DNA from: an uncultured Eubacterium sp.
Lineage (GTDB): Bacteria > Bacillota > Clostridia > Lachnospirales > Lachnospiraceae
DNA: 34,381 bases
Assembly (NCBI GenBank): GCA_910584595.1
Contig: CAJUBQ010000045.1
Span: 1-34,381 of the forward strand
Reading direction: 5' to 3'
Both the position numbers and the translations under genes were made by a program. The notes beneath the pieces are model-generated. The model had not been told where the DNA came from, ran no database searches, and saw nothing but the letters and a program-made list of their open reading frames with translations. This document shows, piece by piece, positions 25,031-33,551 of this stretch (within the stretch, counting starts at the first letter, position 1; every line of letters begins with the position of its first letter).

Positions 25031-26888
25031 ATGAATATTCTTCGCTCCTTTGCTCCAGATAATAAAAACCGTAAGCCGGGACAGGCAGATCCTGCAGCAG
25101 ATAAGCCTTACCCGTAAGCATGTCTGTAAATTCGCCCGGGTCATAGGAGAACGTAACTTTCTTTTCCCACTCAGTGAAATTAAACACGCCAATGATTTTC
25201 TGCCCCCGCGCATAGCGCCCGACAGCAAGCAGGCCGTCGTCGCCCGTATCTAAAGTCCATACATCCGCCTCGGTTCCAAATGCAGGATAAGTCCCACGCA
25301 ACGCGATCAGTGCGTTCAATCCGCAAAATACTTTTCCTTCCGGCGTTTCCATATCATGCATATGCTCCGCAAGCTCCCATCTCATTCTGCCCCGGTGCAG
25401 ATAACGGCTGTCATCTGCTTTATTCGGATCGCCTTTATAGCTGTAGTCATTTACCTGCGCAAGCTCATCCCCGCTGTATAACATCGGGATGCCAGTCTGC
25501 ATAAACATCATGGCATGCAGCGTCAGATCCAAACGCACCGCCAGCTCCATTGCCGCATGATCCTGCTCAAATCCCGCTTTTTCAATACCGCACAGGCTTG
25601 CTGTTGTGCCGCAGAGCCTGGCGTCACCGCTGGCAGCATCGTCATTATACAATTCACCCCGGCTGGAGCTGTTGCTCGTCAATCCCTGGAAATAATCATT
25701 CAAATACCGCTTATGGGGCGTTTCTTCAATGCCAAATTCCTGGCTCAGCCACTCATAGTCTAATCCCCAGCCAATGTCGTCATGACAGCGGAGATAATTA
25801 AGAAACACATACTGCTTTGGCAGAGCGTTCACCGCGTCCATCTGTCTGCGAAGCAAACGTGTGTCTCTGGTGGCTACCGTATGCCATGTGGTGCACATCG
25901 TAGTCACATTGTACAACAGATGACACTCCGGTTTGTCTATGCTTCCAAAATAAGGAACTACCTTTACCGGTTCCATAACTACCTCTCCTAACAATATCAC
26001 ACTTGGGCAGACAATTTCACCGATCATTCGCATCAAACGCACAATCGTATGGACCTGCGGCCGGTTGCGGCAGTCCGTTCCCAGTTCTTTCCATATGTAC
26101 GGAACCGCATCAATGCGGATCATATCCATGCCTTTATTTGCCAGAAAAAGGAAATGATACATCATCTCATTAAATACCCGCGGATTTTGATAATTCAAAT
26201 CCCATTGATAAGGATAAAACGTAGTCATAACATAATGTTTACAGTCGTCCAGCCACGTAAAATTCCCCGGCGCAGTGGCAGGAAACACCTGAGGCACTGT
26301 TTTCTCATACTCTTCCGGTATGGAAGGATCGGCAAAAAAGAAATACCGGCTCATGTATTCCCCATCTCCCTGGCGGGCTCTTTTCGCCCATTCATGATCC
26401 TGGCTCGTATGATTCATTACAAAGTCCATACACAGATTGATTCCTTTTTTATGGCACACAGCAGCCAGTTTTTCCAAATCTTCCATCGTTCCAAGATCCT
26501 GCCTGACAGCGCGGAAATCCGCCACTGCGTAACCGCCGTCACTGCGGCCCGGCACCGTATCCAAAAAAGGCATCAAATGCAATAAATTTACTCCGGCCTG
26601 CTGGATATAAGGCAGCTTTTCCTGCACTCCCTTCAGATCTTTGGCAAAATTATCAATATACATCATCATCCCTGTCATAGCATTGGACTTGTACCACTCC
26701 GGATTGGCTTCCCTCTCCAAATCCCGTTTTTTCAAATCTTTTGGCCTCTCCAGAGCAAAATCATATAGTTTCTGGCACAATTCTGCAAACATGGAGCTAT
26801 TGTCATAAAGTTCCATATACAGCCACCGCAATTCATCGATATGGCGGGACATGCGGTTTTGAAACAGCGTTTCTTCTTCTCTGGTCAT
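25014..26888 (-). CDS. GH13 subfamily 4 amylosucrase-like enzyme
   Basis: The start ATG 26888 follows GCAGGTGAT; an in-frame GTG 3 codons earlier sits within that ribosome site. The 624-residue protein shows the amylosucrase pattern throughout: an N-terminal helical domain (NPEWYKSNAMTGMMMYIDNFA), then the GH13 barrel with nucleophile D260 (MIRIDAVPYIWK), acid/base E302 (LLGEVVMEP) and transition-state stabiliser D370 in the RCHDDIGW motif specific to this subfamily. Amylosucrases split sucrose, transferring glucose to water or glucan and releasing fructose; close relatives are sucrose hydrolases. There is no signal peptide, so it acts in the cytoplasm. It follows the HAD gene by 17 bp and overlaps the GH36 gene, so the three form one operon. 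Strict substrate (sucrose or its phosphate) is open. Confidence 0.85.
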   Translation of the reverse strand: MTREEETLFQNRMSRHIDELRWLYMELYDNSSMFAELCQKLYDFALERPKDLKKRDLEREANPEWYKSNAMTGMMMYIDNFAKDLKGVQEKLPYIQQAGVNLLHLMPFLDTVPGRSDGGYAVADFRAVRQDLGTMEDLEKLAAVCHKKGINLCMDFVMNHTSQDHEWAKRARQGDGEYMSRYFFFADPSIPEEYEKTVPQVFPATAPGNFTWLDDCKHYVMTTFYPYQWDLNYQNPRVFNEMMYHFLFLANKGMDMIRIDAVPYIWKELGTDCRNRPQVHTIVRLMRMIGEIVCPSVILLGEVVMEPVKVVPYFGSIDKPECHLLYNVTTMCTTWHTVATRDTRLLRRQMDAVNALPKQYVFLNYLRCHDDIGWGLDYEWLSQEFGIEETPHKRYLNDYFQGLTSNSSSRGELYNDDAASGDARLCGTTASLCGIEKAGFEQDHAAMELAVRLDLTLHAMMFMQTGIPMLYSGDELAQVNDYSYKGDPNKADDSRYLHRGRMRWELAEHMHDMETPEGKVFCGLNALIALRGTYPAFGTEADVWTLDTGDDGLLAVGRYARGQKIIGVFNFTEWEKKVTFSYDPGEFTDMLTGKAYLLQDLPVPAYGFYYLEQRSEEYSYGDKD

Positions 26889-26905
26889 TTTTATCACCTG
26901 CTTTC

Positions 26906-27736
26906 TTATAGTAATTTTAGTTGTTCAAACGCGCTGTATAAGCCGTCCTCTGTTACTGAAGGACATACCATATCGGCAATCTGCAAAAGGGAAGGACTGC
27001 CGCCAGCCATACAGACGCCCGTTCCCACAGCCTCAAGCATCTCCAAATCATTCATGCTGTCTCCAAAAGCAATCGTATCCTCTTTGGAAATCCCAAGAAA
27101 ATCGCAGAGCCTTTCCACCGCCTTTCCTTTATCAAACGCCTTGCTTGACAGCTCTCCATTTACGATGCCACAGGCGTCCTCATCCTGTATACAAAAATCA
27201 AATTCCTCCTGCAATAACTGCATGGGTTTTTTCAAACGCTCTGCCCCGCGGCTCATAAACGCCATCCCATAAATAGGCTCGCCATCATATTCAGACATAG
27301 GTTGGATGCCCAGTTCCTTTTCAATCTGAACGCGCCACCGCAGCAGCTCACTATTGGCTTTCGACTGTATATTTTCTGCCAGAAAATCTTTAAACCCCTC
27401 GTCCGTATAGCTATGATTCCTGCCTCCTATGGTACGGTAAATACCGCTTTCCTTAAAAACATCCAGTACCATAGCCTGCTGCTGCGGAGTCATTGGACAG
27501 TCATAAACCACCTTGCCGTTATACTCAATATAACCGCCAGCGCTGGCTACCAGCCCGTCAAAGCCATACTGCATCACAGGAAAGAGCATCCCGTAATTCC
27601 GCCCGGAGCATAATACTACTTTATGCCCATTTCGTCTTGCCCGGGTAACCGCATCAACCGCAGATGGAGGCGGGACATTTTTTCCCGGTTCGGTCAGAGT
27701 ACCGTCAATATCCAAAAAAATTAATTTCTCATCCAT
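26906..27736 (-). CDS. HAD-superfamily phosphatase (Cof/IIB type)
   Basis: This 276-residue protein has the HAD motifs: DIDGTL with catalytic D9 and D11, motif II CSGRN, motif III KGKAVERL and motif IV FGDSMNDLEML. The cap domain is of the Cof/IIB type (about 85-190). These enzymes remove phosphate from sugar phosphates or other small molecules in the cytoplasm. It is the first gene of the HAD-GH13_4-GH36 operon, with an AAGGGAGAT ribosome site. A sucrose-6-phosphate or galactose-type phosphatase role would fit the context but cannot be read from the sequence. Confidence 0.9.
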   Translation of the reverse strand: MDEKLIFLDIDGTLTEPGKNVPPPSAVDAVTRARRNGHKVVLCSGRNYGMLFPVMQYGFDGLVASAGGYIEYNGKVVYDCPMTPQQQAMVLDVFKESGIYRTIGGRNHSYTDEGFKDFLAENIQSKANSELLRWRVQIEKELGIQPMSEYDGEPIYGMAFMSRGAERLKKPMQLLQEEFDFCIQDEDACGIVNGELSSKAFDKGKAVERLCDFLGISKEDTIAFGDSMNDLEMLEAVGTGVCMAGGSPSLLQIADMVCPSVTEDGLYSAFEQLKLL

Positions 27737-27765
27737 GCTAATCTCCCTTACTTAGACTAAATTTC

Positions 27766-27784
27766 TGAAATGTACTCGCTTTCA
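27766..27784 (-). promoter_or_regulatory. Candidate cre / LacI-type operator
   Basis: On the minus strand, TGAAAGCGAGTACATTTCA has TGAAA/TTTCA ends, and its first 14 bases match the CcpA cre consensus at most positions. It covers about +2 to +20 of the promoter at 27793-27821. Binding by CcpA or by the local LacI-type protein would block transcription of the HAD operon. Confidence 0.5.
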
Positions 27785-27792
27785 TTTAGAAT

Positions 27793-27821
27793 ATTATATG
27801 TTCGAATAATTTGCCTGTCAA
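27793..27821 (-). promoter_or_regulatory. Consensus promoter of the HAD-GH13_4-GH36 operon
   Basis: On the minus strand, TTGACA (27816-27821) and TATAAT (27793-27798) are exact consensus boxes with an ideal 17-bp spacer. So strong a promoter for a catabolic operon implies tight repression, consistent with the operator-like sequence at its start site. Confidence 0.85.
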
Positions 27822-27909
27822 TGCATCAATTTTCTTTTTCTGTTTTCAACAAAACGCTCCTTTATTTTTTGTTTATAATGCTGATTTAAAAATATTTTCA
27901 TCTATTGTA

Positions 27910-27939
27910 TTGACTTTTTGGCAACTCGCATGTTATTCT
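27910..27939 (+). promoter_or_regulatory. Promoter of the PTS gene
   Basis: TTGACT (27910-27915) and TATTCT (27934-27939) are 18 bp apart, about 70 nt upstream of the PTS start. It is weaker than the divergent promoter. Confidence 0.55.
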
Positions 27940-27959
27940 CCTATCACAATGAACACGCG

Positions 27960-27984
27960 TACATCACGTATCATTAGTGATGTA
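27960..27984 (+). promoter_or_regulatory. 8-bp inverted repeat in the PTS leader
   Basis: TACATCAC (27960-27967) and GTGATGTA (27977-27984) pair exactly around a 9-nt spacer, close to the expected start site and 16 nt before the AAGGAGG ribosome site. It could be an operator for the LacI-type regulator or a leader hairpin. It does not match the known antiterminator RAT sequences. Confidence 0.5.
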
Positions 27985-28011
27985 TCGAAATAATATTTTA
28001 AGGAGGAAACT

Positions 28012-29919
28012 ATGAATTACGATTATGCGAAAATCGCAAAAGAAGTCATTCAGGCCGTGGGCGGATCCGAAAACATCAAATCCGCCGCTCATTGCGCCAC
28101 TCGTCTGCGTCTTATTGTTGCAGACCGTTCTCTGGCAGACGATGAAAAAGTTGGCGAAATCGATGCCGTAAAAGGAACCTTTTTCACAGCCGGTCAGTAT
28201 CAGATTATCTTCGGCACCGGCCATGTCAACCGTGTCTATGAACAGATCACACAGCTGGGCATCGCAGAAACTACTGCAAGCGAAGCCAAAGAAGCCAAAA
28301 TGGACGGTAAAAACCAGCTGCAAAAAGCAATCCGTACTTTCGGGGATGTTTTTGTCCCTGTAATACCTGCCCTGGTAGCTACCGGTCTGTTTCTTGGTTT
28401 AAAAGGCGCTCTGCTCAATGACAATTTCCTGAATTTATTTGGAATGACGAACGCTGATATTCCACAAACTTTTCAGGTTCTTGTAGAAGTGCTTTCCGGC
28501 ACTACTTTTGCATTTTTACCTGCCATTGTGTGCTGGTCCACGTTTCGTGTATTTGGAGGATCTCCGGTTCTTGGGCTTATCCTGGGACTGATGCTCGTAA
28601 ACGGCGCCCTTCCAAACGCCTACTCCGTAGCAGACCCTTCCAGCGGCGTAACGCCACTGATGCTGTTTGGATTGATTCCTATCGTAGGTTATCAGGGCAG
28701 CATCCTGCCAGCCTTTGTAGCCGGCGTTATCGGCAGCAAGCTGGAAAAGAAACTGCGAAAAACGGTTCCGGCCGTCTTTGACTTTATGATTACGCCTTTT
28801 CTGGTACTGTTTATTATGCTGATTCTATCGCTATTGGTAATTGGACCGCTCTTACATGCGCTGGAAAACGTACTGTTAGTCATCGTAGAATATGCATTAG
28901 GACTTCCACTAGGTATCGGCGGGCTGATCGTTGGCTTCTTCTGGTCTATCATCACCCTTACGGGCGTCCACCATATCTTCAATATGTTGGAGATCAGCCT
29001 GTTAGCCAGCACCGGTTTCAACCCATTCAATGCTATTTTGTGTATGTGCGGCTTTTCTTCAGCAGGCGTATGTCTTGCCATCTCCATAAAAGCCAAAAAG
29101 AAAGAAATTCGTGCCATCGGTCCCAGCGCCACTGTATCGGCCCTGCTGGGTATCGGCGAACCTGCATTATTTGGTGTTATCCTGCGTTATGGCATGAAAC
29201 CATTTCTCCTCAGCTGCTCCATCAACGGCGTAGCCGGCATGATTGCCATGCTGCTTGGAATGAAAGGCACCGGCAATGGCATCACTACGATTCCCGGCAT
29301 GCTGCTTTACATATATAGTCCATCTCAGCTGATTATGTATGTGATACTTGCCCTTTCTGTTTTTATCACTGCCTTCTGCCTGTGCTGGTTCTTCGCCATA
29401 CCGCCGGAAGTTATGGAAACCGATACTGCGGTAAAAAAAGATGTTCCGAAACCTGCTCCGGCGCCCTTCCCGGATGTGCTGGGCTCTGCAGCAAAAGGAA
29501 CTTTTGTTCCAATGGAAGAGATTCCTGACCCGACCTTCTCCCAGGGCGTCCTTGGAATATGTTGCGGCATTGAACCGGAAACCGGCAAAGTATATGCGCC
29601 TATGGACGGCACAATCAGCCAGCTCGCTGATACCTTACACGCGATAGGCATCGAGGCAGGCGGCGTGGAACTGCTTATCCATGTAGGTATAGATACTGTA
29701 GCAATGAAAGGCGAAGGCTTTACGAGCCACGTCAAAGAAGGACAGGCAGTAAAAAAAGGAGAACTCCTGCTGACAATGGATCTGGAAAAAATCAAGGCAG
29801 CCGGCCACCCGGCCACTATCATGGTAATCGTTACAAATTCTGATGATTTGACCTCTGTTGAAGCAGCAGCCTCAAACAAGCTGATGCCTGGCGATCAGCT
29901 GATGCTCCTGCAAGCATAA
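28012..29919 (+). CDS. PTS transporter, EIIBCA of sucrose/beta-glucoside type
   Basis: This 635-residue permease joins three domains: EIIB (1-85) with phosphorylated C28 in AAHCATRLRL, EIIC (about 105-465) with about ten membrane segments and the TGVHHIF and GIGEPALFG motifs, and EIIA (about 490-635) with phospho-His H557 in LLIHVGIDTV. The EIIBC part looks closest to sucrose-type permeases, so sucrose or a related alpha-glucoside or galactoside is a likely substrate, brought in as a 6-phosphate. The ATG follows AAGGAGG. A terminator follows at 29968. No sucrose-6-phosphate hydrolase gene is nearby. Confidence 0.92.
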   Translation: MNYDYAKIAKEVIQAVGGSENIKSAAHCATRLRLIVADRSLADDEKVGEIDAVKGTFFTAGQYQIIFGTGHVNRVYEQITQLGIAETTASEAKEAKMDGKNQLQKAIRTFGDVFVPVIPALVATGLFLGLKGALLNDNFLNLFGMTNADIPQTFQVLVEVLSGTTFAFLPAIVCWSTFRVFGGSPVLGLILGLMLVNGALPNAYSVADPSSGVTPLMLFGLIPIVGYQGSILPAFVAGVIGSKLEKKLRKTVPAVFDFMITPFLVLFIMLILSLLVIGPLLHALENVLLVIVEYALGLPLGIGGLIVGFFWSIITLTGVHHIFNMLEISLLASTGFNPFNAILCMCGFSSAGVCLAISIKAKKKEIRAIGPSATVSALLGIGEPALFGVILRYGMKPFLLSCSINGVAGMIAMLLGMKGTGNGITTIPGMLLYIYSPSQLIMYVILALSVFITAFCLCWFFAIPPEVMETDTAVKKDVPKPAPAPFPDVLGSAAKGTFVPMEEIPDPTFSQGVLGICCGIEPETGKVYAPMDGTISQLADTLHAIGIEAGGVELLIHVGIDTVAMKGEGFTSHVKEGQAVKKGELLLTMDLEKIKAAGHPATIMVIVTNSDDLTSVEAAASNKLMPGDQLMLLQA

Positions 29920-29967
29920 TGCCCCTTTCTCTTTTATTTCTATAAACAATACACAAGTGAACCAACG

Positions 29968-30000
29968 AAAGAACCGCCCAACAGGGCGGCTCTTTTCATT
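29968..30000 (+). terminator. Terminator after the PTS gene
   Basis: GAACCGCCC (29971-29979) pairs with GGGCGGCTC (29984-29992) with one mismatch, around a 4-nt AACA loop, followed by TTTT and a T-rich tail. It lies about 50 nt after the PTS stop. It separates the PTS from the lacI-type gene, which has its own promoter. Confidence 0.8.
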
Positions 30001-30001
30001 C

Positions 30002-30030
30002 TTGACAATCATGAGTGTCTGGAATAAAAT
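30002..30030 (+). promoter_or_regulatory. Promoter of the LacI-type gene
   Basis: TTGACA (30002-30007) and TAAAAT (30025-30030) are separated by exactly 17 bp, just after the PTS terminator and about 100 nt before the GTG start. Confidence 0.75.
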
Positions 30031-30131
30031 ATTTTTATGTGAAGTTAAAAATTTGCAACTTTTAAATATAAATATTTGTTTTGTCCCATTTGAACCACAC
30101 GATTCTGTGAATAAAGAAAGGAGGGATTGCC

Positions 30132-31139
30132 GTGGTCAGTATGCAGGATATTGCCGACAAAGCGGGCGTTTCCAGGGTCACCGTTTCCAGAGTCCTTTCT
30201 AACCACCCTTCTGTCAAGCCAGAGACACGGCAAAAAGTACTCCACTGGGTAAAAGAGCTGGATTATGAACCTAATCTCATTGCCCAAAGCCTGGCTGGAA
30301 ACCGAACCAACATTATCGGCCTGCTGGTTCCGGAAATTGCCTACCCTTTTTTTAGTGAAATCATAGAATCGATTGAGAACCAGGCATTTTACGAAGGATA
30401 CAGTATTATTATCTGCAACACTCATCGCAGTCTGGACAAAGAAAAAAATATTCTTGCCCAGCTGCGTCAGCGAAAAGTTGACGGCATCATTGCCGTTCCG
30501 GTTTCTGCAAAGCAGAGCCTTCCTGCCTACCAGCGCCTGCAGGTTCCGGCAGTAATGATAACCAAGCGTATGGATGGTTTTAGCAGTGTCTATATCTCCC
30601 ATTACAATGGCGGACAGCAGATAGCCCGACACTTTTTAAACATGGGTTTTCAGAAAATAGGATATATCGGTCCCACCAAAGAATCTACCTCAGCCCTGAA
30701 ATACGCCGGATTTCAGCAGTATTTGTCTGCCAGCCGGATTCCGTTAATCGATGTGATTGAATGTCCGGCGCCAAAGAACATGAATGCGAGCCTGGTCTAT
30801 AAGCTGGTCAGGCAATATGCAGCAGATACAGGACTGCATTGTGAAGCATATCTGGCTAACGATGACATCACTGCCTGCGAAGCCATCACCGCATTCCGCG
30901 AATTAGGTTATGCCGTTCCACAGGATATCGCCATTGCCGGTTTTGATAATTCTCTGCTGGCCAAGGAAATCAGTCCCAAACTTACCGCTTTAGCACAGCC
31001 TTTGGATGAGATTGGAAAAAAATCCGTGGAAATCCTGCTCGATCAGATAAATAATGGCACAGAACCATGCATGTACGAACTGGAGTCCCGCATTATTGCA
31101 AGAGAATCTACCGTCCGCTTTGTATCCGGTAAACCGTAA
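30132..31139 (+). CDS. LacI-family transcriptional regulator
   Basis: The start is GTG 30132, 6 nt after AAAGGAGGG; an internal ATG three codons later is possible. The 335-residue protein has a LacI helix-turn-helix (MQDIADKAGVSRVTVSRVLS), a hinge helix (about 46-60, SLAGNR) and a periplasmic-binding-like effector domain (about 62-330). It probably represses the divergent PTS and HAD-GH13_4-GH36 units until its sugar ligand arrives. Its separate promoter makes its level independent of the PTS. A hairpin overlaps its stop codon. Confidence 0.94.
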   Translation: MVSMQDIADKAGVSRVTVSRVLSNHPSVKPETRQKVLHWVKELDYEPNLIAQSLAGNRTNIIGLLVPEIAYPFFSEIIESIENQAFYEGYSIIICNTHRSLDKEKNILAQLRQRKVDGIIAVPVSAKQSLPAYQRLQVPAVMITKRMDGFSSVYISHYNGGQQIARHFLNMGFQKIGYIGPTKESTSALKYAGFQQYLSASRIPLIDVIECPAPKNMNASLVYKLVRQYAADTGLHCEAYLANDDITACEAITAFRELGYAVPQDIAIAGFDNSLLAKEISPKLTALAQPLDEIGKKSVEILLDQINNGTEPCMYELESRIIARESTVRFVSGKP

Positions 31140-31178
31140 AATAAATATCCGGGGCAATATAACCAGATATTTATTTTA
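31137..31178. terminator. Hairpin overlapping the LacI-type stop codon
   Basis: TAAAATAAATATC (31137-31149) and GATATTTATTTTA (31166-31178) are perfect 13-bp arms with a 16-nt loop. The stem begins with the stop codon itself. It is AT-rich, with T-rich right arm, and could act as a terminator between this gene and the convergent ABC operon, though a clean T-run is missing. Confidence 0.55.
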
Positions 31179-31443
31179 TGGTGTACTGGCAGCGAAAGTG
31201 CGTTTAACTGAAATCTTGAAATTTTTAGAAACATAGTTAATAAATTTCTGCAATAGTTCTCCTGCCAGACATGCGCTCAAGACAAAGAAATTTTTATCTG
31301 CGTATTATCCGCTCTGTATCTGAGCGTCCGGCTTCCGTCACCTACTCCCTGTAGCATCAGATAGATAATGCAGATAACCTATGCGATACATGCATAGGCA
31401 GCGATTGCCGGTTCCCTGCCGTAAGACACTACGTTCTTCCCTT
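31140..31443. other. Intergenic region between convergent LacI and ABC genes
   Basis: About 300 bp with no convincing gene. Besides the hairpin at its left edge, CCTATGC/GCATAGG (31378-31384/31392-31398, 7-nt loop) forms a small stem downstream of the ABC permease stop and may contribute to termination of that minus-strand operon. Short open frames across it are shadows of the permease end. Confidence 0.5.
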
Positions 31444-32646
31444 CTATGCCACCGTCCTGTTTTTTTGTCCATGGTAAATTCCAAAACCTGCGAGAACAGC
31501 GGACAAGCCCAAAACGAAAACCGCCATAACCGGATAGCTGACACACATGCCGAACACACGAAACATTTTAAATCCCCCAAACACTTCCTTTATCAAGGTG
31601 ACATTCGCCAGTCCAAAGTCAATCAGAGGCTGAAACCTCTGTGTGACAGCATCGCCCATTGCCGCCAGACCTACGTTAATAAACAGAATGGCAAGGCTTA
31701 CCCCCACCGTACCCATCTGGCTTTTCATGCGTGATGAAATAAAACCAATGATAAGGCTGTAAACTGCCCCTGTGAAAACAAGCCATACTGCTCCGATTAT
31801 AGCAAACTGCCATGTCTGAAATCCAAACATGGATCTTGCATATGTTGGAATTGATTGAATTGCAGCATGCCAGCCATGCAGGCTGGCATGTGGAAGAAAA
31901 CCAAAAATAAAGGTAGCTGCCACATAGATAAGCGTCACAGTAACAGATGCAGCCAATATACTGAGCAGCTTTGCTGTGACGATTTTCCGTCTGCCACTTC
32001 TGGAACTTAAAATCAGGTGATCCATACCTGTTGACCGTTCCACGGCAAATACCGGGGCAATCATAAACGTCAGCGGGATAAACAACAAAAACTGCATCAT
32101 ATGTTCGCCCCAGTTGACAAACAGATTCTCCCACAGCAGGATATTTGCAAATTCTGGTTCACCAAGTGCAGTCAGCCTTTTGACAGAATTGGAAAGTTTT
32201 GTGTACGCAAATGTATTCTGCTTTCCATGCATTTCAAGTTCAGATAACTTCGACTCTAAAAGTGCAATTCCATACGGCTCCTCAGCGCTTTCCGACGGCG
32301 TCCCGTTCCAATAATCGTTCACCCTTTCCGTAAATTCATTGTATTTTAACGCCAGCATTATTTCAGGCTGGTCTTTGATGCTTCTGGCAATCATTCGGGA
32401 ATCTGTACCATAACGGGCGCTTATTTCTTCATATACTTTTTTCGCCCAGGCAGCCTTCCCGACATCAAGCGGTCCCTCATAGCCGGCTGCCAGTTCCTCA
32501 TAAACACGATAACTCTCGCTATTTCCAATTAAGAACATGGAAGTTACAAAACCCATCAGACTATAAAGTATAAACAGACCAACAAGCAGACTTACCGTTT
32601 TTTTATTGAGCAACAGCTTTCTTAATTCAAAATAGAATAGATTCAT
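31444..32646 (-). CDS. ABC-2-type transporter permease
   Basis: The start ATG 32646 follows a GGGAGGTAG site, 4 bp after the stop of the ATPase gene; the frame runs 36 codons further back inside that gene. The 400-residue protein begins with the ABC-2 pattern MNLFYFELRKLLLNKK and has a membrane segment at about 18-40, a large extracytoplasmic loop (about 40-175), then five segments in the C-terminal half. It is the membrane partner of the adjacent ATPase in an exporter of unknown substrate. It is the last gene of the operon. The long loop is typical of large ABC-2 permeases with signal- or peptide-related substrates. Confidence 0.85.
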   Translation of the reverse strand: MNLFYFELRKLLLNKKTVSLLVGLFILYSLMGFVTSMFLIGNSESYRVYEELAAGYEGPLDVGKAAWAKKVYEEISARYGTDSRMIARSIKDQPEIMLALKYNEFTERVNDYWNGTPSESAEEPYGIALLESKLSELEMHGKQNTFAYTKLSNSVKRLTALGEPEFANILLWENLFVNWGEHMMQFLLFIPLTFMIAPVFAVERSTGMDHLILSSRSGRRKIVTAKLLSILAASVTVTLIYVAATFIFGFLPHASLHGWHAAIQSIPTYARSMFGFQTWQFAIIGAVWLVFTGAVYSLIIGFISSRMKSQMGTVGVSLAILFINVGLAAMGDAVTQRFQPLIDFGLANVTLIKEVFGGFKMFRVFGMCVSYPVMAVFVLGLSAVLAGFGIYHGQKNRTVA

Positions 32647-32650
32647 CACG

Positions 32651-33532
32651 CTACCTCCCGACCTTTTCCGGCAAAAAATTAAAAATATACAGATACGCAT
32701 CTTCCAGATTCGGTACGGCCTGCACCGCATTGTCCGCAGGTCTTGATTCCGCAATTACCCGTACTTGCATGAGTCCTTCCTTTGCCGCTACATTACTGAT
32801 TACCGCCTGCTTCTGGTACTCCACGACTTCTTCCGCAGCCATTTCCACAAGCCAGACTTTACCATTCATCATTTTGACATATTCCATACTGCTATGCATA
32901 TGATGAATCACACCATACTCCATCATCATAATCTGCGCGGCAATCTGCTCCACATCAGATACAATATGCGTGGAAAGCAGTACCAGACGGTCTTTTGAAT
33001 AAGCAGATATGATATTTCGGAATTTGATACGCTCAAACGGGTCAAGACCGGCAGTCGGTTCATCCAGAATCAAAATTTCAGGATTATCAAGAAGCGCCTG
33101 CGCAATGCCAAGCCTGCGCTGCATCCCTCCCGAATAAGTGGAACAATGCCGCTTTAAATCCTCCTGCAGTCCCACACTGCACGCCAGTTCCTCAATCCGC
33201 TTTTTTGCGTATGTTTTTTCCATGCCTTTTAATACGGCAGAATACTCCAGATAGTCCCTGCCCGTAAAGTCATTATAAAAGCTGATATCCTGCGGCAGAT
33301 ATCCTATTTTCGCCCTGTATTCATCGCCTGTTTCGTGGATATTCCTGCCATTATATAAAATCTGCCCCTTGTTCGGGCGCAGCACATCCGCCATAATGCG
33401 AATCATTGTTGTCTTTCCTGCGCCGTTGGGTCCAAGCAGCCCATAAACCCCCGTTCCCATTGAGACAGAAATGCCTTTCAGAACCTTCTTGTCCTTATAG
33501 CTTTTTTCTATCTTTTCAAATTGCAATTCCAT
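32651..33532 (-). CDS. ABC transporter ATP-binding protein
   Basis: This 293-residue ATPase has Walker A GPNGAGKTT (about 34-42), signature YSGGMQRRLGIAQALL (about 138-153), Walker B ILILDEPTAGLDP and switch His in LLSTHIVSD. The C-terminal 70 residues (about 222-293) form an extra region seen in ABC-2 exporters. It energises export through the permeases on both sides in the operon. An AAAGGAAAC ribosome site precedes the ATG. Confidence 0.92.
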   Translation of the reverse strand: MELQFEKIEKSYKDKKVLKGISVSMGTGVYGLLGPNGAGKTTMIRIMADVLRPNKGQILYNGRNIHETGDEYRAKIGYLPQDISFYNDFTGRDYLEYSAVLKGMEKTYAKKRIEELACSVGLQEDLKRHCSTYSGGMQRRLGIAQALLDNPEILILDEPTAGLDPFERIKFRNIISAYSKDRLVLLSTHIVSDVEQIAAQIMMMEYGVIHHMHSSMEYVKMMNGKVWLVEMAAEEVVEYQKQAVISNVAAKEGLMQVRVIAESRPADNAVQAVPNLEDAYLYIFNFLPEKVGR

Positions 33533-33551
33533 AAATGTTTCCTTTCTGTAC

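Noticed and set aside
31338..31580. 80-codon minus-strand open frame at the end of the ABC permease
   Set aside because: It overlaps the permease coding end in another frame and has no family resemblance or ribosome site.
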